In this document: piece by piece, positions 8,170 to 16,873 of the stretch
Layout: each line of letters begins with the position of its first letter
How positions within the stretch are numbered: the stretch's first letter is position 1
Assembly: GCF_022346185.1 (NCBI RefSeq)
Contig: NZ_JAKRMS010000004.1
Span: 27,906 to 91,905 of the forward strand
Reading direction: 5' to 3'
Origin: Cellulomonas sp. ACRRI
GTDB lineage: Bacteria; Actinomycetota; Actinomycetes; Actinomycetales; Cellulomonadaceae
DNA: 64,000 nt
Position numbers and translations under genes: made by a program
Notes under the pieces: generated by a model
What the model saw: only the letters and a program-made list of their open reading frames with translations
Database searches by the model: none
Told to the model about the DNA's origin: nothing

Positions 8170-10368
8170 ATGAGCGATCCCCACGCGAACCACCGCGACC
8201 ACGGGTCGAAACCTCGGCACGGCGATCCTCACGCCGGGCACGACGCACACGCGTCGACCGCCACGCAGGCGGATCACGGCCAGATGGACCACGCCGCCAT
8301 GGGTCACGGCGAGATGGACCACGCCGCCATGGGCCACGGCCAGATGGACCACTCGGCCATGGGCCACGGAGGGCACGGCGGGCATGGTGGACACGGAGAC
8401 CACGTCGGTCAGTTCCGTCGCCTCTTCTGGATCAACCTGATCATCGCCGTCCCGGTCGTGGCGTTCTCGCCGATGTTCGCGATGATCCTGAACTACGAGG
8501 TCCCCGACGCGCTGCGCTGGATCGCCCCGATTCTCGGGACGGTCATGTACGCGTGGGGCGGGTGGCCGTTCCTGACCGGTGCGGTCGGTGAGCTCAAGAC
8601 CCGCAAGCCCGGCATGATGCTGCTGATCGGCTTGGCGATCACGGTTGCGTTCTTCGCTTCCTGGGGAGCCACTCTCGGTCTGCTGCACCACGAGCTCGAG
8701 TTCTGGTGGGAGCTGGCGCTCCTGATCGTGATCATGCTCCTGGGTCACTGGATCGAGATGCGCTCGCTCGCGCAGACGACCTCCGCGCTCGACTCCCTCG
8801 CGGCTCTTCTGCCGGACGAGGCCGAGCGGGTCGAGGGCGACCAGGTCGTCAAGGTCGCCCCCGCCGACCTGCAGGTCGGTGACGTCGTCCTCGTTCGCCC
8901 GGGCGGCAGCGTCCCGGCCGACGGCAAGATCGTCGACGGCAACGCGGACATGGACGAGTCCATGGTCACCGGGGAGTCGCGGCCCGTCAGCCGCGGCACC
9001 GGGGACCCGGTCACGGCCGGCACTGTGGCGACCGACTCCGGTCTGCGGGTCGAGATCACCGCCGCCGGCGACGACACCATGCTCGCGGGAATTCAGCGGT
9101 TGGTCACCGAGGCTCAGAACTCGTCCTCGCGTGCTCAGCGCATCGCTGACCGCGCCGCCGCGCTGCTGTTCTGGTTCGCGCTCGTCGCGGCCGTGATCAC
9201 CGCGATCGTGTGGACCGCCGTCGGTGATCCCGACGCCGCGGTCGTGCGCACCATCACCGTGCTCGTCATCGCCTGCCCCCACGCCCTGGGTCTGGCCATC
9301 CCGCTCGTGGTGTCCATCGCCACCGAGCGTGCGGCCCGCGGAGGGGTCCTGGTCAAGGACCGTCTCGCGCTCGAGAGCATGCGCACGATCGACACCGTCA
9401 TGTTCGACAAGACCGGCACCCTGACCAAGGGCGAGCCCACCGTCTCGGACATCGAGACCAGCGGCGATGTCGACACCGACACCCTGCTCGCGTACGCGGC
9501 CGCGGCTGAGGCCGACAGCGAGCACCCGCTGGCGCGTGCGATCGTGCGTGCCGCCGGCGAGCGTGACGTGACCGTCCCGAAGGCGACCGGGTTCTCCTCG
9601 ACTCCGGCTGTGGGCGTCACCGCCACCGTCGACGGGCACGAGATCCGGGTCGGAGGCCCGCGACTGGTCACCGAGATCGGCGGCAAGGAGGTCGGGTCCG
9701 CCGAGCAGTGGCGCGGTGAGGGCGCGATCGTCCTGCACGCCGTGCGTGACGGTCAGGTCATCGGCGGGTTCAAGCTCGCCGACGAGGTCCGTCCCGAGTC
9801 GCGCGAGGCGGTCGATGCGCTGCACGCCCTCGGCATCGAGGTCGTCATGATGACCGGTGACGCGAAGGCGGTCGCAGACGCGGTCGGCAAGGAGCTCGGG
9901 ATCGACCGGGTCCTGGCGGACGTGCGGCCCGAGGACAAGTCCGCGAAGGTCGCCGAGCTGCAGTCCGAGGGCAAGAAGGTCGCGATGGTCGGCGACGGAG
10001 TGAATGACGCGCCGGCACTCGCACAGGCGGACGTGGGCATCGCGATCGGCGCGGGAACTGACGTGGCGATTGCGTCCGCGGGCGTGATCCTGGCCAGCTC
10101 GGACCCGCGCTCGGTCCTCTCGGTGATCGAGCTGTCCCGGGCTGCCTACCGCAAGATGAAGCAGAACCTGTGGTGGGCCGCTGGGTACAACCTGATCTCG
10201 GTGCCCCTGGCCGCGGGCGTGCTCGCACCCATCGGGTTCGTCCTGCCGATGTCCGTCGGAGCGATCCTCATGTCGTTGTCCACGGTGGTCGTCGCCCTGA
10301 ACGCGCAGATCCTGCGCCGCATCGACCTGAGCCCGCAGTCCAGCGTCCGGTCGATCCTGAGCCGCTGA
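8170..10368 (+). CDS. copB: CopB-type P1B ATPase with His/Met-repeat N-terminus
   Basis: 732 aa. There is no HMA domain. Instead the first 80 residues are His/Met-rich, with a repeated 7-8 residue unit (QMDHAAMGHG, EMDHAAMGHG, QMDHSAMGHG) and a GGHGGHGGHGDH tract. The core shows TGES, the transmembrane CPH motif (IACPHALGLAIP), DKTGT, the SEHP motif and [11 protein letters not shown] with a His-rich N-terminus defines the P1B-3 group, which exports Cu(II)/Cu(I)/Ag(I). csoR follows 14 bp later, so the pair is probably one transcript. Confidence 0.93.
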   Translation: MSDPHANHRDHGSKPRHGDPHAGHDAHASTATQADHGQMDHAAMGHGEMDHAAMGHGQMDHSAMGHGGHGGHGGHGDHVGQFRRLFWINLIIAVPVVAFSPMFAMILNYEVPDALRWIAPILGTVMYAWGGWPFLTGAVGELKTRKPGMMLLIGLAITVAFFASWGATLGLLHHELEFWWELALLIVIMLLGHWIEMRSLAQTTSALDSLAALLPDEAERVEGDQVVKVAPADLQVGDVVLVRPGGSVPADGKIVDGNADMDESMVTGESRPVSRGTGDPVTAGTVATDSGLRVEITAAGDDTMLAGIQRLVTEAQNSSSRAQRIADRAAALLFWFALVAAVITAIVWTAVGDPDAAVVRTITVLVIACPHALGLAIPLVVSIATERAARGGVLVKDRLALESMRTIDTVMFDKTGTLTKGEPTVSDIETSGDVDTDTLLAYAAAAEADSEHPLARAIVRAAGERDVTVPKATGFSSTPAVGVTATVDGHEIRVGGPRLVTEIGGKEVGSAEQWRGEGAIVLHAVRDGQVIGGFKLADEVRPESREAVDALHALGIEVVMMTGDAKAVADAVGKELGIDRVLADVRPEDKSAKVAELQSEGKKVAMVGDGVNDAPALAQADVGIAIGAGTDVAIASAGVILASSDPRSVLSVIELSRAAYRKMKQNLWWAAGYNLISVPLAAGVLAPIGFVLPMSVGAILMSLSTVVVALNAQILRRIDLSPQSSVRSILSR

Positions 10369-10382
10369 GAGGAGAACCCCTC

Positions 10383-10703
10383 ATGACCGCAATCGCTACC
10401 GAGCCGCACACCGACAACGCCCACTGCGGCTACATCTCCGACAAGGCGCTGTACATGCGACGCATGCGCCGCATCGAGGGGCAGGCACGCGGGGTGTCCA
10501 AGATGGTCGACGAGGAGCAGTACTGCATCGACATCCTCACGCAGATCAGTGCCCTGACTAGCGCGCTGAGGGCTGTTGCGACGGGCCTGCTCGATGACCA
10601 CCTCAGGCACTGCGTCCTGGACGCGGCGCGCATGGGTGATGCAGAGGCAGAGGTCAAGATCAAAGAGGCAAGCGACGCGATCGCTCGTCTTGTCCGTTCC
10701 TGA
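10383..10703 (+). CDS. csoR: copper-sensing repressor CsoR
   Basis: 106 aa. All-helical CsoR/RcnR-family protein. The Cu(I)-binding set is present: Cys48 (YCIDIL), His73 and Cys77 (HLRHC), matching the Cys-His-Cys triad of mycobacterial CsoR (36/61/65) with the same H-x3-C spacing. The basic RRMRRIEGQARG stretch is the DNA-contact surface. The targets are presumably the G/C-tract palindromes at 2940, 2976 and 12109. No such palindrome lies directly upstream of copB-csoR, so autoregulation is not evident. A 13-bp hairpin follows the gene. Confidence 0.95.
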   Translation: MTAIATEPHTDNAHCGYISDKALYMRRMRRIEGQARGVSKMVDEEQYCIDILTQISALTSALRAVATGLLDDHLRHCVLDAARMGDAEAEVKIKEASDAIARLVRS

Positions 10704-10731
10704 CCGAAGAGCCCGAGTCGATCAGTTGTTC

Positions 10732-10763
10732 CGGCCCTCGGCACCGCGATGTGCCGAGGGCCG
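10732..10763 (+). terminator. hairpin after csoR
   Basis: A perfect 13-bp stem (CGGCCCTCGGCAC and its complement) with a 6-nt loop, 28 bp after the csoR stop. Confidence 0.75.
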
Positions 10764-10841
10764 AGGCATGCCCGGGCCTGTCACGCGACTTCCCGGGTGG
10801 TGCAGCCGCACCGGATGAGCTTCATGTAACGAAAGGTGATC

Positions 10842-12077
10842 GTGGCAGTGACCGTCAGTGTCGGAACTCGAGCACATCTCAGAGTTCAGCGTCGAGTCGT
10901 GCGGATCCTCGCCACGGGACAGGTGCTCAGCGGCGTCGGCACCGGAGCGGCGGTGAGCACCGGGGCGCTTCTCGTCTCGAGTGTCACCGGCTCTTCCGCG
11001 TGGTCGGGGATGGCGTCCACCGCGAACACCCTGGGCGCGGCCTTGGCTGCCGTGCCGCTGGCGGTTCTTGCTCAGAGGCACGGCAGGCGGCCGTCGCTCA
11101 CCGGCGGGGCCGTGGCCGCGGCGGCGGGAGCGGCGCTCGTGGTCCTGGGCGCGGGATCGAGGGCGGCGTGGCTCGTCGTCGCCGCGATGATCGTGATGGG
11201 CACGGGCACGGCGTTGAGCTTCCAAGCTCGCTTCGCCGCCACCGACCTGTCGACGGACACCACCCGTGGCAAGGATCTCTCTCTCGTTGTCTGGGCGACG
11301 ACGGTGGGAGCAGTGGCGGGGCCGAACCTCACGACGGTCAGCGACACGTTTGCGCGATCGCTTGGCCTGCCCGAGCTGACCGGTGGGTTCGTCATCGCAG
11401 CGATCGCGCAGCTTGCAGGAGCCTTGGTTTACTTCGCGGGGCTGCGACCCGATCCGCTCGTCGTGGCCTGTACGGCCCAGGCGGGCGTGGCCGAACCTGG
11501 AAACCAGCTGCGAGGCGGGGCGTGGCGCGTGCTTGCCTCGAACGTCGCGGCTCGTCGGGCGGTTCTCGCTGTCGCGGGAAGCCATGCCGTGATGGTCGCG
11601 TTGATGAGCATGGCTCCGGTTCACCTGACCGACCATGGTGGATCGTTGACCTCGGTGGGTGTGACGATCAGCCTTCACGTCGCTGGGATGTTCGCTTTGT
11701 CCCCGGTGTTCGGTGCCTTGGTTGACCGGCTTGGCGCGACGCGGGTCATCCTGATCGGGCAAGGGTTGCTGCTACTGGCGTTGGCGACCGCGTTCTTCAG
11801 TGCGGATCGGCAGTCGCTGGTGACCTTCAGCCTGCTGTTCCTGGGGCTGGGCTGGTCCGCCGCCACCGTTGCGGGCTCGACACGGCTGAGCGAGGCGGTC
11901 GAACTGTCACGGCGAACCAAGGTCCAGGGAACCTCGGATCTCCTGATGAACCTTGCGGGTGCGGTCGGCGGCGCAGCGGCCGGCCCGATCCTGGCGCAGG
12001 TCGGCTTCGATGGGCTCGCGGGGGTCCTGGTCATCGTGGTGCTAGGCGTCGTTGCGGGTCAGCTACGGCGGGGATGA
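10842..12077 (+). CDS. major facilitator superfamily transporter
   Basis: About 411 aa with twelve predicted membrane helices. The loop AQRHGRRPS between helices 2 and 3 matches the MFS G-x3-D/R-R-x-G-R-R/K signature. A GAAAGG site at 10831-10836 favours the GTG at 10842; a GTG at 10836 is possible. It lies between csoR with its terminator and a CsoR-type operator, so copper control from outside is plausible but no operator lies in its own leader. The substrate is unknown; proteins of this plan export metals, drugs or siderophore-like compounds. Confidence 0.8.
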   Translation: MAVTVSVGTRAHLRVQRRVVRILATGQVLSGVGTGAAVSTGALLVSSVTGSSAWSGMASTANTLGAALAAVPLAVLAQRHGRRPSLTGGAVAAAAGAALVVLGAGSRAAWLVVAAMIVMGTGTALSFQARFAATDLSTDTTRGKDLSLVVWATTVGAVAGPNLTTVSDTFARSLGLPELTGGFVIAAIAQLAGALVYFAGLRPDPLVVACTAQAGVAEPGNQLRGGAWRVLASNVAARRAVLAVAGSHAVMVALMSMAPVHLTDHGGSLTSVGVTISLHVAGMFALSPVFGALVDRLGATRVILIGQGLLLLALATAFFSADRQSLVTFSLLFLGLGWSAATVAGSTRLSEAVELSRRTKVQGTSDLLMNLAGAVGGAAAGPILAQVGFDGLAGVLVIVVLGVVAGQLRRG

Positions 12078-12108
12078 GCGGGAGATCACGCTCTACGGGT
12101 TCGGAAGG

Positions 12109-12123
12109 TACCCCCTGGGGGTA
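12109..12123. promoter_or_regulatory. isolated CsoR-type operator beside tRNA-Cys
   Basis: TACCCCCTGGGGGTA, a perfect palindrome nearly identical to the copZ operators, lies 31 bp after the MFS stop and 49 bp before tRNA-Cys. No copper gene starts downstream on either strand, so it may be a remnant of a lost copper gene. Confidence 0.65.
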
Positions 12124-12172
12124 TACGATCGACTTCGGCACTCGGGAGTTCCTTGATCAGCCAGGGTGTCAT

Positions 12173-12243
12173 GGTGGCGTGGCCGAGAGGCGAGGCAGCG
12201 GCCTGCAAAGCCGTGTACGTGGGTTCGAATCCCATCGCCACCT
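12173..12243 (+). tRNA. tRNA-Cys (GCA)
   Basis: A 71-nt cloverleaf: acceptor stem GGTGGCG/CGCCACC closes perfectly, anticodon GCA is at 12205-12207 in the loop CTGCAAA, and the T-arm is GTGGGTTCGAATCCCA. The encoded 3' end continues TCCC, so CCA is added afterwards. tRNA genes of this sort are common integration sites, and this one separates the copper block from the ArsR/CDF block. Confidence 0.95.
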
Positions 12244-12337
12244 CCCCGATGCCCTGCGCTCGCGCACTTTCCCGTGAGCGCGGGTGGTGGGCCTGCCACG
12301 CCGCGATCGGCGCCGGCTGAGATTTGCGATCTGATCC

Positions 12338-12700
12338 TCACCGGCTCGGTTCGCTCATCAAGGCATGGATATGGCCGCACAGCGAAGCGGGCGTCCCGGT
12401 GGCCCTGAGCAGGCGCTCGGTGCTCGCGATGACGTCCGCCAGCAGGCGAGGTTCCGCGAGTGAGAACCACGAGGCCCTGCCCTCCGTCCGAACGGATACC
12501 AGCTCACACTCGCGCAGGTGGCTGAGGTGCTTGCTCACGGTCGATTGTGCCAAACCGATGTGGTCGACCAGGTCGCGGACGCGGTGCTCGCCGCTGGCGA
12601 GATGTTGGACGATGCTGAGCCGCGCCGGATCTGCGAGCACGTGGAAGAGGTGCGCGTAGGCGGCAGTGGCGCCGGCATCGAGTTCTCGCTTCTCTGGCAT
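12338..12700 (-). CDS. ArsR/SmtB-family metal sensor, CmtR-like with a His substitution
   Basis: 120 aa winged-helix repressor. The recognition helix region reads LAQSTVSKHLSHLRECELV. CmtR-type sensors have two Cys there (HLACLRxCGLV); here the first is replaced by His61, Cys65 is kept, and a late Cys108 sits in SLCGHIH, giving a possible His/Cys/Cys site. That would suit Zn(II) better than Cd/Pb (inference). The ATG at 12700 is preceded by few purines; an upstream extension to 12787 looks unlike the family. It probably represses the CDF transporter encoded just upstream on the same strand. Confidence 0.85.
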   Translation of the reverse strand: MPEKRELDAGATAAYAHLFHVLADPARLSIVQHLASGEHRVRDLVDHIGLAQSTVSKHLSHLRECELVSVRTEGRASWFSLAEPRLLADVIASTERLLRATGTPASLCGHIHALMSEPSR

Positions 12701-12893
12701 CGACACATCCCGATGATAGCGCCTTGAGACGATCAAATGCGCGGCTGATGGTCGCCAGTGATTCGCCGGCTCGGAGGTGGCAAGCACGAGCGGGTCGGTG
12801 GGTGCTTCGCATCCACCGACCCGGCGCAGTGTGCCGATGCTCGCCCCTATCTGCCCGCTGCGCCCCTCGATCGAGCGTCCTGCGCGAGCGTGC

Positions 12894-13835
12894 TCACGGG
12901 TGGACCGCGCCAGCAGGCTCGTCGTGGTGGGCGCCGTCCGTCTCGACCTGGAACGTGGAGTGCTGGATCGAGACCGGGAAGTGGTGCGCGACGCATTCCC
13001 GAACGTCCTGCAGGATGCTCGGCGCGTGTCCGTCCGTGAAGCACTCGGCGTCCACCACGACGTGCGCGGTGAGCGTCGGCAGGCCAGTCCCGACGGTGGA
13101 GGCGTGCAGGTCGTGGACGTCGCGAACGTGCTCGAGAGCCAGGATGTGCGTCCGGACTTCGTCCAGGCTCAGTCCTTGCGGGGTGAACTCCATCAGGACC
13201 GCGGTGGTCTCCCGCACGATCTTGATCGCCCGGGGCACGATGAGGAGCGCGATGAACAGTCCGGCAATCGCGTCGGCGCGCTGGAACCCGGTCGTGCTGA
13301 TCACGATCGCGGCGATGATGACCCCGAGCGAGCCGAGAGCGTCGTTCGCGACCTCCAGGAACGCTGCGCGCATGTTGAAGTTCGCTCCGCGGCTCGAGGA
13401 CAAGATCGCTAGGCCGGCGATGTTCGCTGCGAGCCCGATGATGCCGAAGATGAGCAGCTCGTTGGAGGCGACCTCCGGCGGGTCTAGCAGGCGCCGCACT
13501 CCCTCGATGGCGGCGTAGGTGCCGACGACGATCAGCAGGGTCGCCTGTGCCAACGCGGCGAGGACCTCGATCCGGCGAAAGCCCCAAGTGCGCTTTGCGC
13601 TCGCCGGCTTCAGCATCAGCGTCGCGGCGATCAGGGCGACGAGCAGTCCGGTCGAGTCGGTCAGGGCGTGGGCGGTGTCGGTCAGCAGTGCGAGGCTGCC
13701 GGTGACCCAGGATCCGATGGCCTGTGCGATCACGACGCCGAACGTCAGTGCGAACGCGATCATGAGCTTCTTGCGCATGTCGGGCACCTGCCCGGCCTGC
13801 TGCGGGCTGGGCCCGTGGTTGTGTCCGGCTCCCAT
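12894..13835 (-). CDS. cation diffusion facilitator (Zn/Co/Cd exporter)
   Basis: 313 aa. A His-rich start (MGAGHNHG), six predicted helices and a C-terminal ferredoxin-like metal domain with conserved HDLHAS and HVVVDAEC strands. Transport-site motifs: H-A-L-T-D in helix 2 (the usual HxxxD) and E-V-A-N-D in helix 5, where most zinc CDFs have HxxxD or DxxxD. The start at 13835 is chosen for its GGGAGGAG site. It faces the ArsR gene at 14055 across a 219-bp promoter region and lies upstream of the ArsR at 12700. Exports a divalent cation by proton antiport. Confidence 0.9.
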   Translation of the reverse strand: MGAGHNHGPSPQQAGQVPDMRKKLMIAFALTFGVVIAQAIGSWVTGSLALLTDTAHALTDSTGLLVALIAATLMLKPASAKRTWGFRRIEVLAALAQATLLIVVGTYAAIEGVRRLLDPPEVASNELLIFGIIGLAANIAGLAILSSSRGANFNMRAAFLEVANDALGSLGVIIAAIVISTTGFQRADAIAGLFIALLIVPRAIKIVRETTAVLMEFTPQGLSLDEVRTHILALEHVRDVHDLHASTVGTGLPTLTAHVVVDAECFTDGHAPSILQDVRECVAHHFPVSIQHSTFQVETDGAHHDEPAGAVHP

Positions 13836-13940
13836 CGTGGGCTCCTCCCGTGGGGTCGTCAGGTTCGCCTGACGGTGGTGTGCGGCGTCTCGTTTCCAAC
13901 CAGCGCGAGTCATCGTTCAAGGGCGATGCTAGCGATGGGT

Positions 13941-13975
13941 GACGATATATGCGAGATGTTTCAAGTGTTATCGTC
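13941..13975. promoter_or_regulatory. inverted repeat in the CDF/ArsR divergent promoter
   Basis: GACGATA (13941-13947) and TATCGTC (13969-13975) flank the AT-rich core TATGCGAGATGTTTCAAGTG, the only AT-rich stretch between the divergent CDF and ArsR starts. It is a plausible operator and promoter; the wide spacing makes the repeat weak evidence. Confidence 0.4.
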
Positions 13976-14054
13976 GTCACTGTTCGCTCGAGCCGCCACG
14001 CGCGAGGGGCTTGGCGCAGTGGACTGCGTCGAGCCCGCTACCTACTCTGCTCAT

Positions 14055-14393
14055 ATGAACGGCTCTTCACACGCCGGCGAGGCGGGGTCGGGACTCCTCG
14101 ACCCGCATGAGGCTGCCGTCTTGTCGCACACGTTCCGACTGCTCGGTGACCCCGCGCGGTTGCGGCTTCTCATCGGGCTGATGGAAGCCGAGGAGCTCTG
14201 CGTCAGCGACCTGGCTCAGTTGTCGGGGCAGAGCGAGTCCGCGGTCAGCCACGCGCTCCGCCTCATGCGCGCGCATGAGGTGGTCTCCGCCCGGCGCGAT
14301 GGGCGGATGGTCTTCTACCGGTTGGCAGACGACCACGTTCGGATGCTGCTCGAGCTCGCCACAGCACACGTGCGTCACCCTGGATCGCCCTAG
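14055..14393 (+). CDS. ArsR/SmtB-family sensor with a CzrA/NmtR-type alpha-5 site
   Basis: 112 aa. Winged helix with SESAVSHALRLMRAHEVV as recognition region, LLGDPARLRLL and ELCVSDLA in the family positions. Near the C-terminus, DDHVRMLLELATAHVRH contains the full D-x-H-x10-H-x2-H pattern of the alpha-5 metal site that senses Zn(II), Co(II) or Ni(II) in CzrA and NmtR. It lies between two CDF genes, divergent from one and upstream of the other, either of which could be its target. The palindrome TGAACA-AG-TGTTCA at 14941 fits this sensor class. Confidence 0.88.
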   Translation: MNGSSHAGEAGSGLLDPHEAAVLSHTFRLLGDPARLRLLIGLMEAEELCVSDLAQLSGQSESAVSHALRLMRAHEVVSARRDGRMVFYRLADDHVRMLLELATAHVRHPGSP

Positions 14394-15202
14394 AGCCGGC
14401 GGTCCGGCAATGCTGAGCCCAAGGGTGGGCCGGGTGCTCGACGTGACCACCGAGTTGGAAGGCGCGATCGAACAGGGACCCTCTTGGGGTCGACCGCGGG
14501 GTGGGGTCCTCGATGCGGTCGCTGGTGCCGAGTCGAGGAAGGCAGCCGCCCGGCCCTGACGGAGTGCCTGCTCACCTGGCTCGATCCTGGGTGATCGGAC
14601 CGTGCTGGGGGCTGCAAAGGCCGCGCTGTTGGCTTGAGGTGTCGCCTGCGAGACGTCGGTGCTGACCCTTGGCGCCGAGGCACCCGTCCGGGTTGCAGCG
14701 CGGGAACCGGTCTGAGTACCCGTCCTCACCCCTTGGTCGCGGTCCGTGGTGCCGTGGCGGACCGCTGACCTCAGTGTCCGTTGGCGGTTGGGGTGCGTCC
14801 CGGCTGGCGAACGCCGAACGGATGCATCGTCGATGCTCGCGTCCACTCGTGGGCACGCCATCCGCACCGGGGCTCGTGCCGGGGGTGCAGGAGGTGCGAC
14901 GGCTAGACAGGCGCCCGCAATATATGTACAGTCGTTCATGTGAACAAGTGTTCATGTCTTGAGCAGCGCGCCGAGATCCACGATCACCGCTGAGGCCGAC
15001 ACCAGTCGCCCCGCCGGCGGCCGCGCGACTCGACCGATCGATGCTCATCGGGCCGCGCTCGCTGCTCGCCACGGCACCTGACGACGGCCGCCTCTCGTGC
15101 CATCACGTCCCGCTGGTGCGCGAAACCGCCCGACGCCTCCTCGGTGCCAGATGCAGCTGGTGCGGAGCTCGCTGTTCCGAACACGGAAGGAAGTAACCGG
15201 TC
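14394..15202 (+). other. 809-bp stretch without a recognisable gene
   Basis: No supported gene: open frames here lack ribosome-binding sites or family resemblance. The only clear signals are an AT-rich patch at about 14921-14960 with the palindrome at 14941-14954, and the AGGAAG site of the CDF at 15203. It may hold the remains of a deleted gene. Confidence 0.5.
14941..14954. promoter_or_regulatory. ArsR-type operator TGAACA-N2-TGTTCA
   Basis: A perfect 6-2-6 palindrome, TGAACAAGTGTTCA, extended by CATG and TGTC flanks and preceded by AT-rich CAATATATGTACAGT. This is the classic form of SmtB/CzrA-family operators. It lies about 250 bp upstream of the CDF gene at 15203 and downstream of the ArsR at 14055, the likely binder. 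Confidence 0.65.
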
Positions 15203-16165
15203 ATGGGACTCGGACACAACCACGACCACGGCGCCGCAAGCGGCGGGGGCGTGCAGACCGCGACGAGCGGCTACCGCCGTCGGCTGATGATGGTTCTGGG
15301 CATCTACCTGTCGATCATCGTCGCGGAGGTCATCGGCGCGGCGCTCACCGACAGCCTGGCTCTCATGGCAGAGGCGATGCACATGGCCGTCGACGGCAGT
15401 GGCATCCTCATCGCGCTCATCGCGACGTTCCTCGCCGTCCGCAAGCCCTCGAAGAAGCGCACGTACGGGATGATGCGAGCCGAGATCGTGGCCGTGCTCA
15501 TCAACTGCCTGCTCCTCTTCGCGCTCGGGGGCTTCATCCTGTTCGAGGCTGTCGAGCGGTGGATCAACCCGCCGGAGGTCGCTGGTGAAGGCGTGATCGC
15601 CTTCGCCGTCGTTGGCCTGGTCGGTGCTTCTATCTCCTTGATCCTGCTCAGTCGTGGCGCGAAGGAGAGCCTGAACGTCAAGGCCGCGTTCCTCGAGGTC
15701 ATGAGCGACGGGATCGGAGCCGCCGCGATCATCATCTCCGGCATCCTGAACGTCACCACGGGGTGGAACCGAGGCGACGCTCTGGCTGCAGCGGCCATCG
15801 GCGTGATCATCCTGCCGCGTGCGTTCATGCTGCTGCGCCAGGCCGTGAACATCATCCTCCAGGGGGTGCCCGCGGGGATCGACATCGACGATGTTCGCGC
15901 GGAGATCGAGGGCATCGATGGAGTGGCCGCGGTGCACAGTCTGCACGTGTGGGCACTCACCAGCGGGGTTCCGGTGATGTCCGCTCACATCGTCCTTGAT
16001 GAGCGCGGCAGGCTCGACGGACGGGGCGCCGAGATCCTCGACGAGCTCAGCGAGCACCTGCGCGAGCACTTCCAGATCGAGCACGCCACCCTTCAGATGG
16101 AGGAGCCTGGTCACGTCGAGCACGAGGGCGCGATGCACCGCGGCGCCATGGCCGTGGTTGCCTGA
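15203..16165 (+). CDS. cation diffusion facilitator, second copy
   Basis: 320 aa. Short His-rich start (MGLGHNHDHG), six predicted helices and a cytoplasmic domain ending in a His-rich tail. Helix 2 carries AEAMHMAVD: HxxxD is present but the preceding family Asp is Glu. Helix 5 carries LEVMSD, that is ExxxD in place of HxxxD. Such site-A changes go with altered metal choice (Co/Ni rather than Zn) in other CDFs, so Ni/Co export is a fair inference given the neighbouring NmtR-like sensors. An AGGAAG site precedes the ATG, and a 12-bp hairpin follows. Confidence 0.88.
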   Translation: MGLGHNHDHGAASGGGVQTATSGYRRRLMMVLGIYLSIIVAEVIGAALTDSLALMAEAMHMAVDGSGILIALIATFLAVRKPSKKRTYGMMRAEIVAVLINCLLLFALGGFILFEAVERWINPPEVAGEGVIAFAVVGLVGASISLILLSRGAKESLNVKAAFLEVMSDGIGAAAIIISGILNVTTGWNRGDALAAAAIGVIILPRAFMLLRQAVNIILQGVPAGIDIDDVRAEIEGIDGVAAVHSLHVWALTSGVPVMSAHIVLDERGRLDGRGAEILDELSEHLREHFQIEHATLQMEEPGHVEHEGAMHRGAMAVVA

Positions 16166-16177
16166 GGTCTGCTGGCC

Positions 16178-16215
16178 CGCCCCGGCGAGTGGTCAAGCGA
16201 CTCCTCGCCGGGGCG
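16178..16215 (+). terminator. hairpin after the second CDF gene
   Basis: A perfect 12-bp stem, CGCCCCGGCGAG and its complement, with a 14-nt loop, 12 bp after the stop. Confidence 0.7.
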
Positions 16216-16276
16216 CTCGACCGGGTCTGACGCCGGTTCGACCTCGCTCGTGCGAACACCTACGACAATAGATGCG

Positions 16277-16290
16277 TGCGCAGATGCGCA
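16277..16290. promoter_or_regulatory. ArsR-type operator TGCGCA-N2-TGCGCA
   Basis: TGCGCAGATGCGCA is a 6-2-6 repeat similar to the site at 21430 (TGCGCA-CA-TGTGCA), which lies near a closely related ArsR/MFS pair. The two related ArsR proteins (16517 and 22701) probably recognise this shared sequence. Confidence 0.5.
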
Positions 16291-16516
16291 ACAAGTAGTA
16301 CGTTGGCTGCGTGACCCACTCTCCGCGGCTAGCTGCACATCGCGGTCGTATACAGGGGCACCCCTCGTGGCCGCAGCAGTGGGGCTCCGGCGTCTCGCGC
16401 GTCCTCCAGGTGCTCACGGAGACGACCAGGCGCACAACGAACAAACGTCGACCGCAAGCGGACTCGTGAACGCGCACTGCCGCGTGCGTGAGGTGACTTG
16501 GGGCAGGGGATCGCTG

Positions 16517-16873
16517 ATGGTGACGGTCGGCCGACATTCGGTCACAGATCATCGGGGGGCGGAGCGCGCCACGCTCGAGCACGCCGTCGGGGTCACAGCG
16601 CTGCTGGCAGATCGCACCCGCTTGGCGATTCTGGTCGCGCTGAGTGGTGGGCGCGAGAGATCGGTTTCTGCGCTGGCCAGTGAACTCGGCCGACCGCCCG
16701 CTGGCATCTCGCAGCACCTGGCCAGGCTGCGCGCGGGTTGCTTGGTGACCTCGCGCCGTGTCGGAACGATGGTCCTCTACTCGGCGAACGGCAAGCACGT
16801 CGAGCTGCTGATGGTCAACGTGCTCCGGCACAGCGAGCACATCGCATGCGGGGTTCCCCCGCACCACGGCTGA
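16517..16873 (+). CDS. ArsR/SmtB-family sensor, NmtR-like (paralogue of 22701)
   Basis: 118 aa. Winged-helix core (LLADRTRLAILVAL, RPPAGISQHLARLRAG) followed by GKHVELLMVNVLRHSEH, which keeps the H-x10-H-x2-H part of the alpha-5 metal site but has Gly where CzrA has Asp, and a PPHH C-terminus recalling the extra His ligands of NmtR. Ni(II) or Co(II) sensing is therefore likely. It shares sequence and C-terminus with the ArsR at 22701. The ATG at 16517 gives a family-typical length. It precedes hisD by 190 bp and follows a CDF exporter. Confidence 0.85.
   Translation: MVTVGRHSVTDHRGAERATLEHAVGVTALLADRTRLAILVALSGGRERSVSALASELGRPPAGISQHLARLRAGCLVTSRRVGTMVLYSANGKHVELLMVNVLRHSEHIACGVPPHHG

Larger units (their letters stand above)
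16166..16516 (+). other. intergenic region with terminator and ArsR-type operator
   Basis: 351 bp without a supported gene. It holds the CDF terminator (16178-16215) and an operator-like repeat (16277-16290) close to AT-rich ACGACAATAGATG. The rest shows nothing recognisable. Confidence 0.5.

Noticed and set aside
8281..8390. Possible CRISPR-like or tandem DNA repeat
   Set aside because: The repeats encode the His/Met units of CopB in frame and have no spacer structure.
8167..9825. Minus-strand open frame of 552 codons opposite copB
   Set aside because: Antisense to conserved copB motifs, no family resemblance and no ribosome-binding site.
12173..12243. Search for an attachment-site copy of the tRNA-Cys 3' end elsewhere in the window
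   Set aside because: No second copy of GGTTCGAATCCCATCG was noticed, so an island boundary at this tRNA remains unproven.
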